A stretch of DNA of 64,000 nt from Nocardioides bruguierae. GTDB lineage: Bacteria > Actinomycetota > Actinomycetes > Propionibacteriales > Nocardioidaceae. Shown piece after piece: positions 50,733 to 58,749 of the stretch. The notes under the pieces were generated by a model. The model was given only the letters and a program-made list of their open reading frames with translations. It did not search any database and was not told where the DNA came from. The stretch lies in NCBI RefSeq assembly GCF_023656415.1, contig NZ_JAMOIL010000008.1:1-64000 (forward strand), given 5' to 3'. Within the stretch, counting starts at the first letter, position 1. Each line of letters begins with the position of its first letter. Position numbers and translations under genes: made by a program.

Positions 50733-51642
50733 CCTCCGCCAGCGGAACGTCGATGGCGGACCAGTACTCACGAAGCGCATACCAGTACCCGTAGATGTCA
50801 TGCTCATCCTCTTCGAGGCTTTGCAGGAGGACCCGCGCTGACGACCCCTGCCCGCATCGCTCGACCTCCCGAGTCAAGCAGTCGAGGAAGTGGCTGTCCT
50901 GTTTGAGTTGCGTCAGACGGTAGAAGTTCCCGTCATGGGCCCGGTGGTCGTCTCGTCCGGGGTGCTCACCCTTCCGGACCATGACCGAATAGGGAAACAG
51001 AACCTCGTAGACCACGGGCTCGTCGACTTCGTTAAAGAAGTCACGGCACGCACGCGCCGGCCCCTGAGCCGGATGGAAGAAGTCATCGACCACCAGGACC
51101 CCTGATTCATGGAGTCGCGGCCACGCCAGCCGGAGCGACGCCGCCACTGAGCCGTAGAGGTCTGAGTCAAGATGGGCAAGGGCCAGGGTGTGTGGGAGGT
51201 CGTCGTCGGTGAGGTCTTCGAAGAACGCTTGCAGCGGGATCACAGTCTGGCTCAGCCCGCGATCGGAGAGCTCGCGCGTGAAACGCTCGAGCAACAATTG
51301 CGACCCTTCGGCCGCCGCATAGAAGCCCGCTTCGAAGTACGGATTGTCACGTGTGGGATCCGGCTCAGGCAGACCAGCGAAACTGTCACACGCGTAGACG
51401 CGCCGATCATGTTCCTGAGCGATCTGGCCGAGCAAGATGGACATGCCCCCCTTCGCCACTCCGAACTCGGCTATCTGGCCCTCCTGCCCAGGCAGCAGGT
51501 CGGTCAGGACGTTCAGCTGCCTCCAGGTAGCCCAGGGGAAAGGAGGTTGGAGGCACAAGGGCGCGGCTGACGCCATCCGACGACCCAAGTCCCCAGGAAA
51601 CTGGCGATGGAACATGAAGGAAATCGGGAAGTCGTAGATCAT
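50710..51642 (-). CDS. TylF/MycF-like methyltransferase
   Basis: This 310-aa class I SAM methyltransferase has the SAM loop QIAEFGVAKGGMSILLGQIA, the metal-binding LAHLDSDLYGSVAASLRLAW and VLVVDDFFHPAQGPARACRD, as in macrocin-type O-methyltransferases. ATG 51642 overlaps the MFS stop (ATGA), so a longer upstream reading frame is not needed. Last gene of the operon; it may O-methylate the modified peptide. Confidence 0.82.
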   Translation of the reverse strand: MIYDFPISFMFHRQFPGDLGRRMASAAPLCLQPPFPWATWRQLNVLTDLLPGQEGQIAEFGVAKGGMSILLGQIAQEHDRRVYACDSFAGLPEPDPTRDNPYFEAGFYAAAEGSQLLLERFTRELSDRGLSQTVIPLQAFFEDLTDDDLPHTLALAHLDSDLYGSVAASLRLAWPRLHESGVLVVDDFFHPAQGPARACRDFFNEVDEPVVYEVLFPYSVMVRKGEHPGRDDHRAHDGNFYRLTQLKQDSHFLDCLTREVERCGQGSSARVLLQSLEEDEHDIYGYWYALREYWSAIDVPLAEVSQPLTL

Positions 51643-52871
51643 GTTCGGCTCCGATCGCGATAGGCCTCTGGCGCGGCGTCTGGCAGGCGCACCATCGCGG
51701 CCGACCGAACCGTCAGCAGCGGAGCGGCGCAGCCAATCGCGGCGGTCCACCACAGGACGGCTACGTCGCCCATTGCTTCAGCCAGCCAGCCTGCACCCAC
51801 GTAGGCAATCGGAGTGAGGCTGAGCGCGCCGAACTGGTTCATCGCACTGGCCAGGGCCAGCTGGCGCTCAGGCAACTGCGAGTGCAGCGCGACCGCCCAA
51901 TACACGCCGCTCGCGGAGATGCCAGCGAACGAGAGCGTAGCGCCCAAGCACACGAATACCAGGCTGGTCGTTGTTGCCAAGGCGATGGGCTCTGCTGCAA
52001 ACGCTGGCAGAAGCACCATCGCCCTGACCACTGGCCGTGTGGCCCCGAAGCTCGCGGCCCCAACTCCTCCTGCGACCGCCCCGATGCCTGCGGCCACGCA
52101 GATCGCGCTCCACGCCTCGGGCCCGCCGAGACGATTCGTAGCAATGACCGGCGCGAGGACTAGGGATGCGGCGAAAGCAAAGTTGAACGCGCCGAAGGCC
52201 GCTGTACCTCTCAGGAGCCAGGTCTGCTCCTTCATGAGGGCCCGGCCTGCGGCCATCTGTTTGCGCAACGAGATCTCGTGGTATCCGGAAAAGTGTTCAT
52301 GGAGCCCGGCGAGCGTCGCGATGGACAAGGCGAACGTAAGCGCATCGATGAAGAACGCAAACGCGATGTTACCGAAGATGAGGATGATGCCGGCGAGCGC
52401 CGGTCCTGCGACATAGCCGACGTTCACGCTAATCGAGACCAGTCCGTTGGCTGACCCAAGGTCCTGGCCACCGGTGGTGTCGGGTATGAGCGCGGAATAG
52501 GCGGGCCTGAAGATCGCCACTCCGACCGAGAACGCGAAGCAGAGCGCGGCAAGCAGACCGAGATTTTCGATATCGGCGAGGAGCAGCGCAGCGATCGCAA
52601 CTTGAGAAACAAGTCTGATCGCGTCGGCAGCGATCATAACGGCGCGACGCGGGTATCGGTCGGCGATGAGTCCGCCAAGGGGCATGAGGACAACACGAGG
52701 GACCGTGCTGCAGGCCAGCACGAAACCCACCCCCCGAGCTGTCGCGCCCATGTCGATGGCAGCCAGGGCGACGACGACGGGTACAAGACCATCGCCGAGA
52801 GCAGACAGGGATTGGCCGATCCAGAGCCGTCGGAACTGCGAATGCCGCAAGGCCGAAAACCTGCTGCTCAT
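51639..52871 (-). CDS. MFS transporter, probable product exporter
   Basis: This 410-aa protein has about 12 membrane helices and the loop GGLIADRYPRRAVMIAADAI between helices 2 and 3, as in the MFS_3/macrolide-efflux group. ATG 52871 overlaps the N-methyltransferase stop. The cluster position suggests export of the finished peptide or self-protection. Confidence 0.82.
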   Translation of the reverse strand: MSSRFSALRHSQFRRLWIGQSLSALGDGLVPVVVALAAIDMGATARGVGFVLACSTVPRVVLMPLGGLIADRYPRRAVMIAADAIRLVSQVAIAALLLADIENLGLLAALCFAFSVGVAIFRPAYSALIPDTTGGQDLGSANGLVSISVNVGYVAGPALAGIILIFGNIAFAFFIDALTFALSIATLAGLHEHFSGYHEISLRKQMAAGRALMKEQTWLLRGTAAFGAFNFAFAASLVLAPVIATNRLGGPEAWSAICVAAGIGAVAGGVGAASFGATRPVVRAMVLLPAFAAEPIALATTTSLVFVCLGATLSFAGISASGVYWAVALHSQLPERQLALASAMNQFGALSLTPIAYVGAGWLAEAMGDVAVLWWTAAIGCAAPLLTVRSAAMVRLPDAAPEAYRDRSRT

Positions 52872-53731
52872 CGGCCTGCCTCTGACTGCGGAGCACCGGC
52901 CGCCTCGTGGAGCTCGAACAGGTGCATCGTTGGTGGTCCTTCGAGGGCGCGGTCAAGCCCAAGTCGATCCATCAGGACCATGTCCGGCTCGAGCAGCCCG
53001 ACCCCGCCAATGTAGAGAGTCATGAACTCCCCAATGTCCAACAGCTCGTCCAACCGGACCTCGTTGGTGACAGGGGCGTCTCCAAAGAACGAACGGTCAT
53101 ACCCAACTACAGGGTGATCATGGGGATAACGCTCGAGCAGCGCGTCTTGGAGGAGGCGCAGGTTCTCCGGATGGTTTGACCGATCGTCATAGTCGACACG
53201 TCCAAGCACTTCCACTTGGCACAGGATCAAGGGGACGCGCGAATCAATGTCCGGCCTCATGACCAGGAACGTTGTCGCGTCGTGAATCTGCAGGCCCGTC
53301 GTTCCCGGGTCAACGCCCAGGTCCGCGAATAGGCAGTCCAATGAGCTGATGTTTGGAAGAACGTGCGCAGGAATCCGTGCCCTGCGCGCCTCGGCGAGGA
53401 CCATCTGGGTGGGGAAGACGAAGACGGAGGGGTGACCGTAGAGCGCTACACAAACACGAGCGCCGGCACGTGCCTCGTCGATGATGCGATCGACCATTCT
53501 TCGGTAAGCAAGCAGCCTAGACGTCGCCGGTTCATAGTCGGCCACGAGCGACATCGGGCGACGGGTGTGCCTCCGAAGCCACTCCTCCGTCGCTGGATCG
53601 GCAACCCCGTAGAGGACCACATCGGCTTGCACCAGAGCATCGCGGACCTCAGCATTGAGATGACCAATCGCGCTCATCCCGGTCCCTACCAGAGTGATCT
53701 CTCCCCCTCGAAGCCCCGTGTGCTCGCTCAT
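52868..53731 (-). CDS. Borosin-like peptide-backbone alpha-N-methyltransferase
   Basis: This 287-aa tetrapyrrole-methylase-fold protein begins ITLVGTGMSAIGHLNAEVRD and has VLYGVADPATEEWL, Tyr66, SRLLAY (Arg72, Tyr76) and ALYGHPSVF (Tyr98). These are the residue types and positions I recall for the fungal OphMA active site; position 63 (Tyr in OphMA) is Val. It ends after a short linker like the one that leads to OphMA's clasp, with no fused core peptide, so it is a stand-alone (split) enzyme. ATG 53731 overlaps the SDR stop (ATGA). Corrin-ring methylase is the alternative, but no cobalamin genes are near. Confidence 0.82.
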   Translation of the reverse strand: MSEHTGLRGGEITLVGTGMSAIGHLNAEVRDALVQADVVLYGVADPATEEWLRRHTRRPMSLVADYEPATSRLLAYRRMVDRIIDEARAGARVCVALYGHPSVFVFPTQMVLAEARRARIPAHVLPNISSLDCLFADLGVDPGTTGLQIHDATTFLVMRPDIDSRVPLILCQVEVLGRVDYDDRSNHPENLRLLQDALLERYPHDHPVVGYDRSFFGDAPVTNEVRLDELLDIGEFMTLYIGGVGLLEPDMVLMDRLGLDRALEGPPTMHLFELHEAAGAPQSEAGR

Positions 53732-54527
53732 GCTCGCGCCCGGCACTCTTCAATCGTCGCTTCCGGCGATCGAAACGTCATCCCCAACTGCAGCGCGCGC
53801 TCGTTCGCAATGGAACAGAGCTCTCGTTCATACACAAGGGGCGGGAGAAGATCGCCGGTTGGGGGCAATCCCACGAACCGCACCCGTTCGCGTGTGGAGG
53901 TCGGCCCTGCTGCGGAGGCCAGAGCTTCCGCCGTCACGCTGGGACCCGCGCGTTGACTACGGGGGTGGGTCTGTCCGTGTTCGTGGCGCAAAACAACAAC
54001 AGCGTCGCCAGGTCACGGACATCAACGAACTCGATTCGTCGAGTCGGCTCGCAGAAAGCTACCCCGTTGCTGTCTTCCCGCCCGAGCGCGGCCCAATACT
54101 GGATTCGATCGTGCGGGTCACGCGGTCCCACTACGTCGACAGGACGGACGACCACGGCGTCCTGTTCGATGATGAGCTCTTCACAGCGAAGCTTCTTGTC
54201 GACGTAGTCAGTTCGCGTCCCGAGGGGAGCCACCTCGCAACGTTCGTCCACAAGGGCGGAGGGTTCTTCGAGGGCGCGATAGACCGCCGCACTCGACACG
54301 AGCACGTAGCGACTATCCGGGAATGCGGTCTTGAGTGCTTTCACCCGGTCTGGGTCCAACCCCGCGCAGTCAATGACCGCGCACGCGCTGCCGCGATCAA
54401 ACCGACCGACGCTGACGTTTGTGGTCCTTCCAACGGCGAACGCGTCTAGCCCGGCGCGCACGAGCGTCTCTGCGACGTGTCCTCCGATGAAGCCCGTAGC
54501 TCCGGCTACCACGACTTTTTGCGTCAC
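53728..54527 (-). CDS. NAD-dependent epimerase/SDR, apparently frameshifted
   Basis: GTG 54527 starts VTQKVVVAGATGFIGGHVAE (Rossmann GxxGxxG); SSAAVYRAL and YVDKK follow, with VVRPVDVVGPRDPHD typical of extended SDRs. The frame stops at 53934 after NARVPA. Adding one G to the GGG run at 53945-53947 continues it as NARGPSVTAEALAS down to the stop at 53728, giving 266 aa and an ATGA junction with the next gene. The continuation in frame and the perfect coupling argue that this is one gene. Confidence 0.75.
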
Positions 54528-55033
54528 TAGATTAACGGCTTGCGATAGGGGATAACCCGTCCAAGGTTGTCGTCGACCTGTGCGTAGCGTCGACGACTTA
54601 GGAATTCGCCACCCAGGATATTCCGACACTGGACCAGCATCGTCAACGTTCTGGCGCCTCGTTGGCGAACCACTTCCTCGACATGCGCGAGAAGCGCGGT
54701 GCCCACCCCCTTACCGCGTTGGCCAACGTCGATGAGCAGGAGGCCGCAAGTCGCATTCTCAGGGGTGGGGTACGAGGTGATCACGTCAGCCGCCCCGGCC
54801 AGCTCACCGTCCACCCATGCTCCAACGAGGTACTTGTTGTCGAAGGACAGGCCCTCCGGCAACGCCATGTAGGTGCTCTGCGCGTCAGCGGCTCCGACCG
54901 TCTCGAAGAGATCCTCCAGGCGCGGCGTTCTGTCGTAGATCGCCTGAAGGAGTGGACCGTCCTCCGACTCGAGCGGGAGGAAGGTCGGCTCCTGTGAGCA
55001 GAGCGTCTCCTGCGTATTCAACGGGACCGCCAC
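54527..55033 (-). CDS. GNAT-family N-acetyltransferase
   Basis: This 168-aa protein has the acetyl-CoA loop VGQRGKGVGTALLAHVEEVV and a short C-terminal FLSRRRYAQVDD. The stop (TAG) overlaps the GTG of the SDR gene by one base. It begins 3 nt after the PhyH stop. It could acetylate the peptide or give self-resistance; undetermined. Confidence 0.75.
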   Translation of the reverse strand: MAVPLNTQETLCSQEPTFLPLESEDGPLLQAIYDRTPRLEDLFETVGAADAQSTYMALPEGLSFDNKYLVGAWVDGELAGAADVITSYPTPENATCGLLLIDVGQRGKGVGTALLAHVEEVVRQRGARTLTMLVQCRNILGGEFLSRRRYAQVDDNLGRVIPYRKPLI

Positions 55034-55036
55034 CCT

Positions 55037-55737
55037 TCAATCGGCCAACACCACGCGGACCACGGCCGCAGCACGATCCGCCCCGGAACGATTCGAGTGG
55101 GAACGATGCCAAGTATGGCAGTGGTGCACCGACGCTTCTCCAGCGGATAGAGGTGCGGCGTCGACAGCGTCCTCGTCCCGAACCTCAGGAAGTGGTGACA
55201 GGGAGTCTTCGAGCGCAAGCAGGCGAGGATCCGGAACGACACCGTTGCGGAACTCTCCGGGCAGGAAGCGACCTTGCCGGTGGCTACTTGGGACAAATTG
55301 AAGCGCTCCTCGAGTGCTGTCGACGTCGCTCAGCGCCACCCAGAACGTCAGGTAGTGAGCTTGCAGGTCTGGGTAGACGGGCCAGTCCTGGTGCCAACTG
55401 AGGGCGGCCCCAACGACAGCGGGCTTGACGAAAAGCTCGTCGCTCAGAAGCCGAGTCGACCCGCCGAGCAGCGGCACCGCGTCGCTCACCAGTCTCTCGA
55501 TAAGGTCAGGACGCAGGGCCTGGCACGCCCCGAAGATCGTGTGAAAGGTCGCGGACCCATCTTCGGTCCGGCCGTCGTCTTGTCGTGTTACCCCGTCCGG
55601 CAGAGAGCCGGCGGACACGAGCTCCCGCGCCTCGTCTCCAAATGCTTCTGCCTCGCTACGGCTAAGGACGCGCCCGAATGTCGCGAATCCCTCTGAGTGA
55701 GTCCTTCAGCGGGGCCGGCTTTCAGGGGTGCCGTCAT
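55037..55737 (-). CDS. PhyH-type Fe(II)/2-oxoglutarate dioxygenase, apparently frameshifted
   Basis: The C-terminal 193 residues contain the metal motif WHQDWPVY (HxD) and the distal His with Arg/Ser in HTWHRSHSNRS, as in phytanoyl-CoA hydroxylase relatives. Upstream in the same frame is a family-like segment GFATFGRVLSRSEAEAFGDE with no start codon. Adding one G to the GGG run at 55689-55691 joins it to an ATG at 55737 (MTAPLKAGPAEGLTQR) that overlaps the radical SAM stop. The corrected protein is 233 aa. It would hydroxylate or otherwise oxidise a peptide residue. Confidence 0.75.
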
Positions 55738-56753
55738 GGCGTTGTCAGGGGCAGGTACTTCGGGAGCTCCGAGACGTCGACACCTTCGTTCATGTTCACG
55801 CAGAAGGGGTCGGAGGCGTCCCATGAGCCCTTGAACATGAACGCTGCAGATCTGCATCCGCCCGGGCTCCCGACCTGGGTGCCGGCGCAGTCGTCGCACG
55901 CGCCTTCTACCTCCGCGGTCCGGATCTCGGTGTAGTGCGCGTCCTGCCACGTGTCCAGCAGTGTCTTGTCGCGTACATTGCCGAAGTCCACGAGGTCCCT
56001 CAGGTAAGGACATCCAATGGATCGACCGGTAGAGGTTACTCCGGCATTTTCGAAGCAGCAGTTCGAGTCGTAGGGGTGGAAGCCCTCCATGAACCGGACA
56101 CCGTCAGGAACGACGACAGAGTCAACAGCGGTCATGATCTCTGGCAGGGTGGGCGCGAGGTGACCCCAGTTCTCCAGCGCCCTGCCGATGGGGTAGAACC
56201 TCAGAAACGCCACCTCCACCGCGCCTAGTTCTGCTCCTAGATCGAGGTAGTCCTGCAGGTGCGGAAGGACCTTGCGGTTCAGGATGCACGCTAGAGCCAC
56301 AGGTACGTCGCATGCCCTGAGGTTCTTCACGCCTTCGATCGTGTGCTCATAGGTGCCCGCAACACCGGCTAGCTCGTCATTCAACTCTGCTTGGGGCGCG
56401 AACAGGTCAACGATAACTCGCCCAATGCCCAACTGCGCCAGTTCCTCGGCGCGCTTCGGGGTAATCAGATGCGCATGAGTTCGCAGCCAAACCCAGAATT
56501 TCGATGTCGCGAAGCGCAGGAAGTCGTCGAGATCGCCACGGCATAGCGGTTCCCCGCCCTCGATGTTGATGTTGATGACGCCATCAGTACTCATTTGGGT
56601 GAGAACTTGCTTCCACTCGTCGAGCGTCAATTCGTCGGTGGCTGCTTCCTTGGTGCAATTCGTGTAACACTGCTGACAATTGAGGTCGCAGACGTTCGTG
56701 ACCTGAATGTACGACTTTACTGGTGTATTCAAGAAGAGTCTGGGGTGAGCCAC
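55734..56753 (-). CDS. Radical SAM/SPASM peptide maturase
   Basis: This 339-aa protein has the 4Fe-4S motif at Cys22, Cys26, Cys29 (VCDLNCQQCY) and GGEP at 66-69. The C-terminal 90 residues hold a SPASM-like set of eight or so cysteines (SNCCFENAG, GCPYLRD, GACDDCAGTQVGSPGGC, DPFC). SPASM enzymes such as PqqE and AlbA make carbon-carbon or thioether links in precursor peptides. The GTG start has GGAGG 8 nt upstream. It lies next to a PqqD-like gene and the candidate precursor. Confidence 0.92.
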   Translation of the reverse strand: MAHPRLFLNTPVKSYIQVTNVCDLNCQQCYTNCTKEAATDELTLDEWKQVLTQMSTDGVININIEGGEPLCRGDLDDFLRFATSKFWVWLRTHAHLITPKRAEELAQLGIGRVIVDLFAPQAELNDELAGVAGTYEHTIEGVKNLRACDVPVALACILNRKVLPHLQDYLDLGAELGAVEVAFLRFYPIGRALENWGHLAPTLPEIMTAVDSVVVPDGVRFMEGFHPYDSNCCFENAGVTSTGRSIGCPYLRDLVDFGNVRDKTLLDTWQDAHYTEIRTAEVEGACDDCAGTQVGSPGGCRSAAFMFKGSWDASDPFCVNMNEGVDVSELPKYLPLTTP

Positions 56754-56787
56754 GATCGCGCCTCCATGACCTTTTCAATGCGGTTGG

Positions 56788-56823
56788 CTGGTGAGGGACC
56801 TGGCAGCCCCGGCCCCTCACCAG
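56788..56823 (-). promoter_or_regulatory. Hairpin between candidate precursor and radical SAM gene
   Basis: Perfect 10-bp arms CTGGTGAGGG / CCCTCACCAG with a 16-nt loop lie about 40 nt past the precursor stop and 35 nt before the radical SAM start. There is no U-tract. This is the place where RiPP operons often have an attenuator or processing site that keeps precursor mRNA in excess. Confidence 0.6.
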
Positions 56824-56860
56824 GGTTGTGCCTCTCCAAGCGTGAGAGAAGCATCAACTT

Positions 56861-57040
56861 CTACGGTTCCTCGATGGCTGAGCGCTGCTCAGCCATCTTC
56901 GCGACCAGCGCAGGACTGAATGTGTACTGCGCCGGTGAACGGAAGTGCGGCTGGCACTCATGTACCAGTCCCGGCTCCAAGGAGCCGGTCGCCTCCGTCA
57001 TGCGCTTCAGCTGTCCCAGCAACTCCTCGTTTTTAGCCAT
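56861..57040 (-). CDS. Candidate 59-aa RiPP precursor peptide
   Basis: The peptide opens with a helical, charged leader-like half (MAKNEELLGQLKRMTEATGS) and continues LEPGLVHECQPHFRSPAQYT to EQRSAIEEP; one Cys, four Pro and several aromatic residues lie in the C-terminal half. ATG 57040 follows GGGGGTGAG by about 5 nt and is 6 nt after the PqqD-like stop. It is too short for standard gene finding. No database match is known to me; leader/core boundary is unknown. Confidence 0.6.
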   Translation of the reverse strand: MAKNEELLGQLKRMTEATGSLEPGLVHECQPHFRSPAQYTFSPALVAKMAEQRSAIEEP

Positions 57041-57046
57041 CTCATC

Positions 57047-57391
57047 TCACCCCCTTACTTCATCTACGGTTGATTCGATCGATGTCATTTGCAGAATGCC
57101 GTTCTCCTCAAGGTTGTACAGGGTGTCCTCAAGGACCTGATCCGCTTCGTCGGCGGATGCGACCGCGCTGGCGAATGACCGAAACTCTTCTCTGATCACG
57201 TCGCGGGTCTGGCCGATGCTGATTTCAAGCACAGCCCGCGCCGTTGGGTTCAGGTAGTACAACTTGGGTGACGGCGGCGCATAGACCAAAGCGCCGGCCC
57301 ACTCGGGCATTTCTCGAGTTCTGCTTTTCGGATTGAGTTCATACGTTCTCGGCATCGCTTCGGGTTGAGCCACGTCGAGTCCTCCCGTCAT
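57047..57391 (-). CDS. PqqD-like RiPP recognition element protein
   Basis: This 114-aa protein has the PqqD winged-helix pattern: PKLYYLNPTARAVLEISIGQ, then EADQVLEDTLYNLEENGILQ. Such proteins bind leader peptides and present them to radical SAM or other enzymes. An alternative GTG start at 57373, 7 nt after GGGAGGA, would give 108 aa. It lies just before the candidate precursor. Confidence 0.82.
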   Translation of the reverse strand: MTGGLDVAQPEAMPRTYELNPKSRTREMPEWAGALVYAPPSPKLYYLNPTARAVLEISIGQTRDVIREEFRSFASAVASADEADQVLEDTLYNLEENGILQMTSIESTVDEVRG

Positions 57392-57405
57392 CGTGGTCTG
57401 ATTGG

Positions 57406-58527
57406 TTATCGAACTGTCAGAAGTTCTTGCGACAGGCGACTGATGTCAGGAAGCGCGTCGTTCGACTCAAGCCAGGCCTCGCTGACTCGGTCGAGCGTCC
57501 AGTCGCGGAAGAGACGCCCCTCTTGGGTGTACTCGTCAGCCAAGGGCCCACGTGCAGCGTCGCTGAGCCAAACGGACCTCTCGAGGCAGCGCCGCGCTGC
57601 GGCGGTGGCCTCCTCTGCGCTCGCGGTATTGGCGGCGGCGTTCGCCGCGAAGAGGCGAGCCAAATGAACGTACACGTGGAGCGCGATGAGCACTCGGTCG
57701 GCCGCCCACTCACGAAGTATCTGTTCTCTGTGTGCGTTCCACGGCACCGTGACCTGAGCGGACGTGGTAGGGCTGTATCCGTCTCGGAAGACTTGGTAGG
57801 TGGCAACAATGTCGAAGTACTTCTGATGCGTGCTCTCGTGGAGGACCGCCTCCATGCATGTTGCTTGACCCCCGGCAGCGGCATGGTCCGCCAGGAATAT
57901 GGCGCCGGGAAGAGCGTAATGAGAACTGCTCTCCATCATCGGCTTATCACGCCCTTCGGTTGGCGCGCGCACAATTCTGCATGCGACGTCGACGTGCGGC
58001 ATTATCGAATGGCAGAGGTCTGGGTCGATCGCAGCGATTCCTCGAATTGCGTTCCAGATCGCATCGTGGACGCCAGCATCGGGATCGTCCGCCAACTCGA
58101 TTCGTTGTCCGGCGGCGGCCTCGAGGTCCGGCTTCATCTCAGCCGTCCAGATCCCGCGAAGGGCGTCTCGTGACGATGGCCTGATCGCCTCGAAATACGT
58201 CAGTCCGTGGGGCAGGTCCTCGGGCCGGCCGTGGGTGACCGTCTCCAGGGACGCGCGCAGCAGGTGGGTCGCAGAGGGGTCCGGGGGCGCTTCCGTGGAC
58301 TGGGTCAGATCGCGCAACCACTCGTTCGCGAGAGCGCGGAAGGCAGTCGACCTAAGAACGGCAGCTTGACGATCTGCCGGTGCATCGAAAAAGGCAGAGC
58401 GAAGCGGTCGGACTTCACGGCGAGATTCGCCAACGATTTCGAGAACGAACTCGTACGTCGCCCGCAGGTTCGCCTGTACCTTCGAAGTGTCTCCGTATTT
58501 CGCATTCTGAGTGAGTTCGTCCATCAC
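57406..58527 (-). CDS. HExxH-motif peptide-modifying protein (aKG-HExxH hydroxylase type)
   Basis: This 373-aa protein has HESTH at residues 230-234 (CMEAVLHESTHQKYFDI), then a helical region with LREWAADRVLIALHVYVHLA (possible third ligand His284). This is the layout of the RiPP-associated HExxH family, some of which are 2-oxoglutarate-dependent peptide beta-hydroxylases. It is first in the operon; ATG 58524 is an alternative start. A peptidase role is possible but less likely in this context. Confidence 0.78.
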   Translation of the reverse strand: MMDELTQNAKYGDTSKVQANLRATYEFVLEIVGESRREVRPLRSAFFDAPADRQAAVLRSTAFRALANEWLRDLTQSTEAPPDPSATHLLRASLETVTHGRPEDLPHGLTYFEAIRPSSRDALRGIWTAEMKPDLEAAAGQRIELADDPDAGVHDAIWNAIRGIAAIDPDLCHSIMPHVDVACRIVRAPTEGRDKPMMESSSHYALPGAIFLADHAAAGGQATCMEAVLHESTHQKYFDIVATYQVFRDGYSPTTSAQVTVPWNAHREQILREWAADRVLIALHVYVHLARLFAANAAANTASAEEATAAARRCLERSVWLSDAARGPLADEYTQEGRLFRDWTLDRVSEAWLESNDALPDISRLSQELLTVR

Positions 58528-58749
58528 TCATCCCGCCCCGATCGCCCAAGACCGTGGGTCTACCTGACTCTCATCATTGCCACAGGCTCACTCAGAGTCA
58601 ATGGGTGACGGTCGAGGGACAGACATCCACCCGCGTGGGCTCCTTGAACCGGGGCGTCGGCCACCAGCCCGACGAGAAGCGTGTGTTGGTGCCGGATCCG
58701 GCTCGCCGTACTCCTGGCAACCATCGCTGCCGCCTCTAGGCTGAGCGAC

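Noticed and set aside
52868..53731. Reading the tetrapyrrole-methylase-fold gene as a cobalamin-pathway enzyme
   Set aside because: No other corrin genes are present, it sits in an operon with peptide-modifying enzymes, and the Tyr66/Arg72/Tyr76/Tyr98 pattern matches the borosin type better.
53728..53991. An apparent separate 87-aa gene
   Set aside because: It is the continuation of the SDR after a one-base frameshift at 53945-53947.
56729..56854. A 41-codon minus-strand frame (MLLSRLERHNPGEGPGLPG...) between the candidate precursor and the radical SAM gene
   Set aside because: It overlaps the hairpin and the radical SAM start, has a poor ribosome site, and its Pro/Gly-rich part is explained by the hairpin sequence. 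The 59-aa gene is the better precursor, but this one deserves a homologue check.
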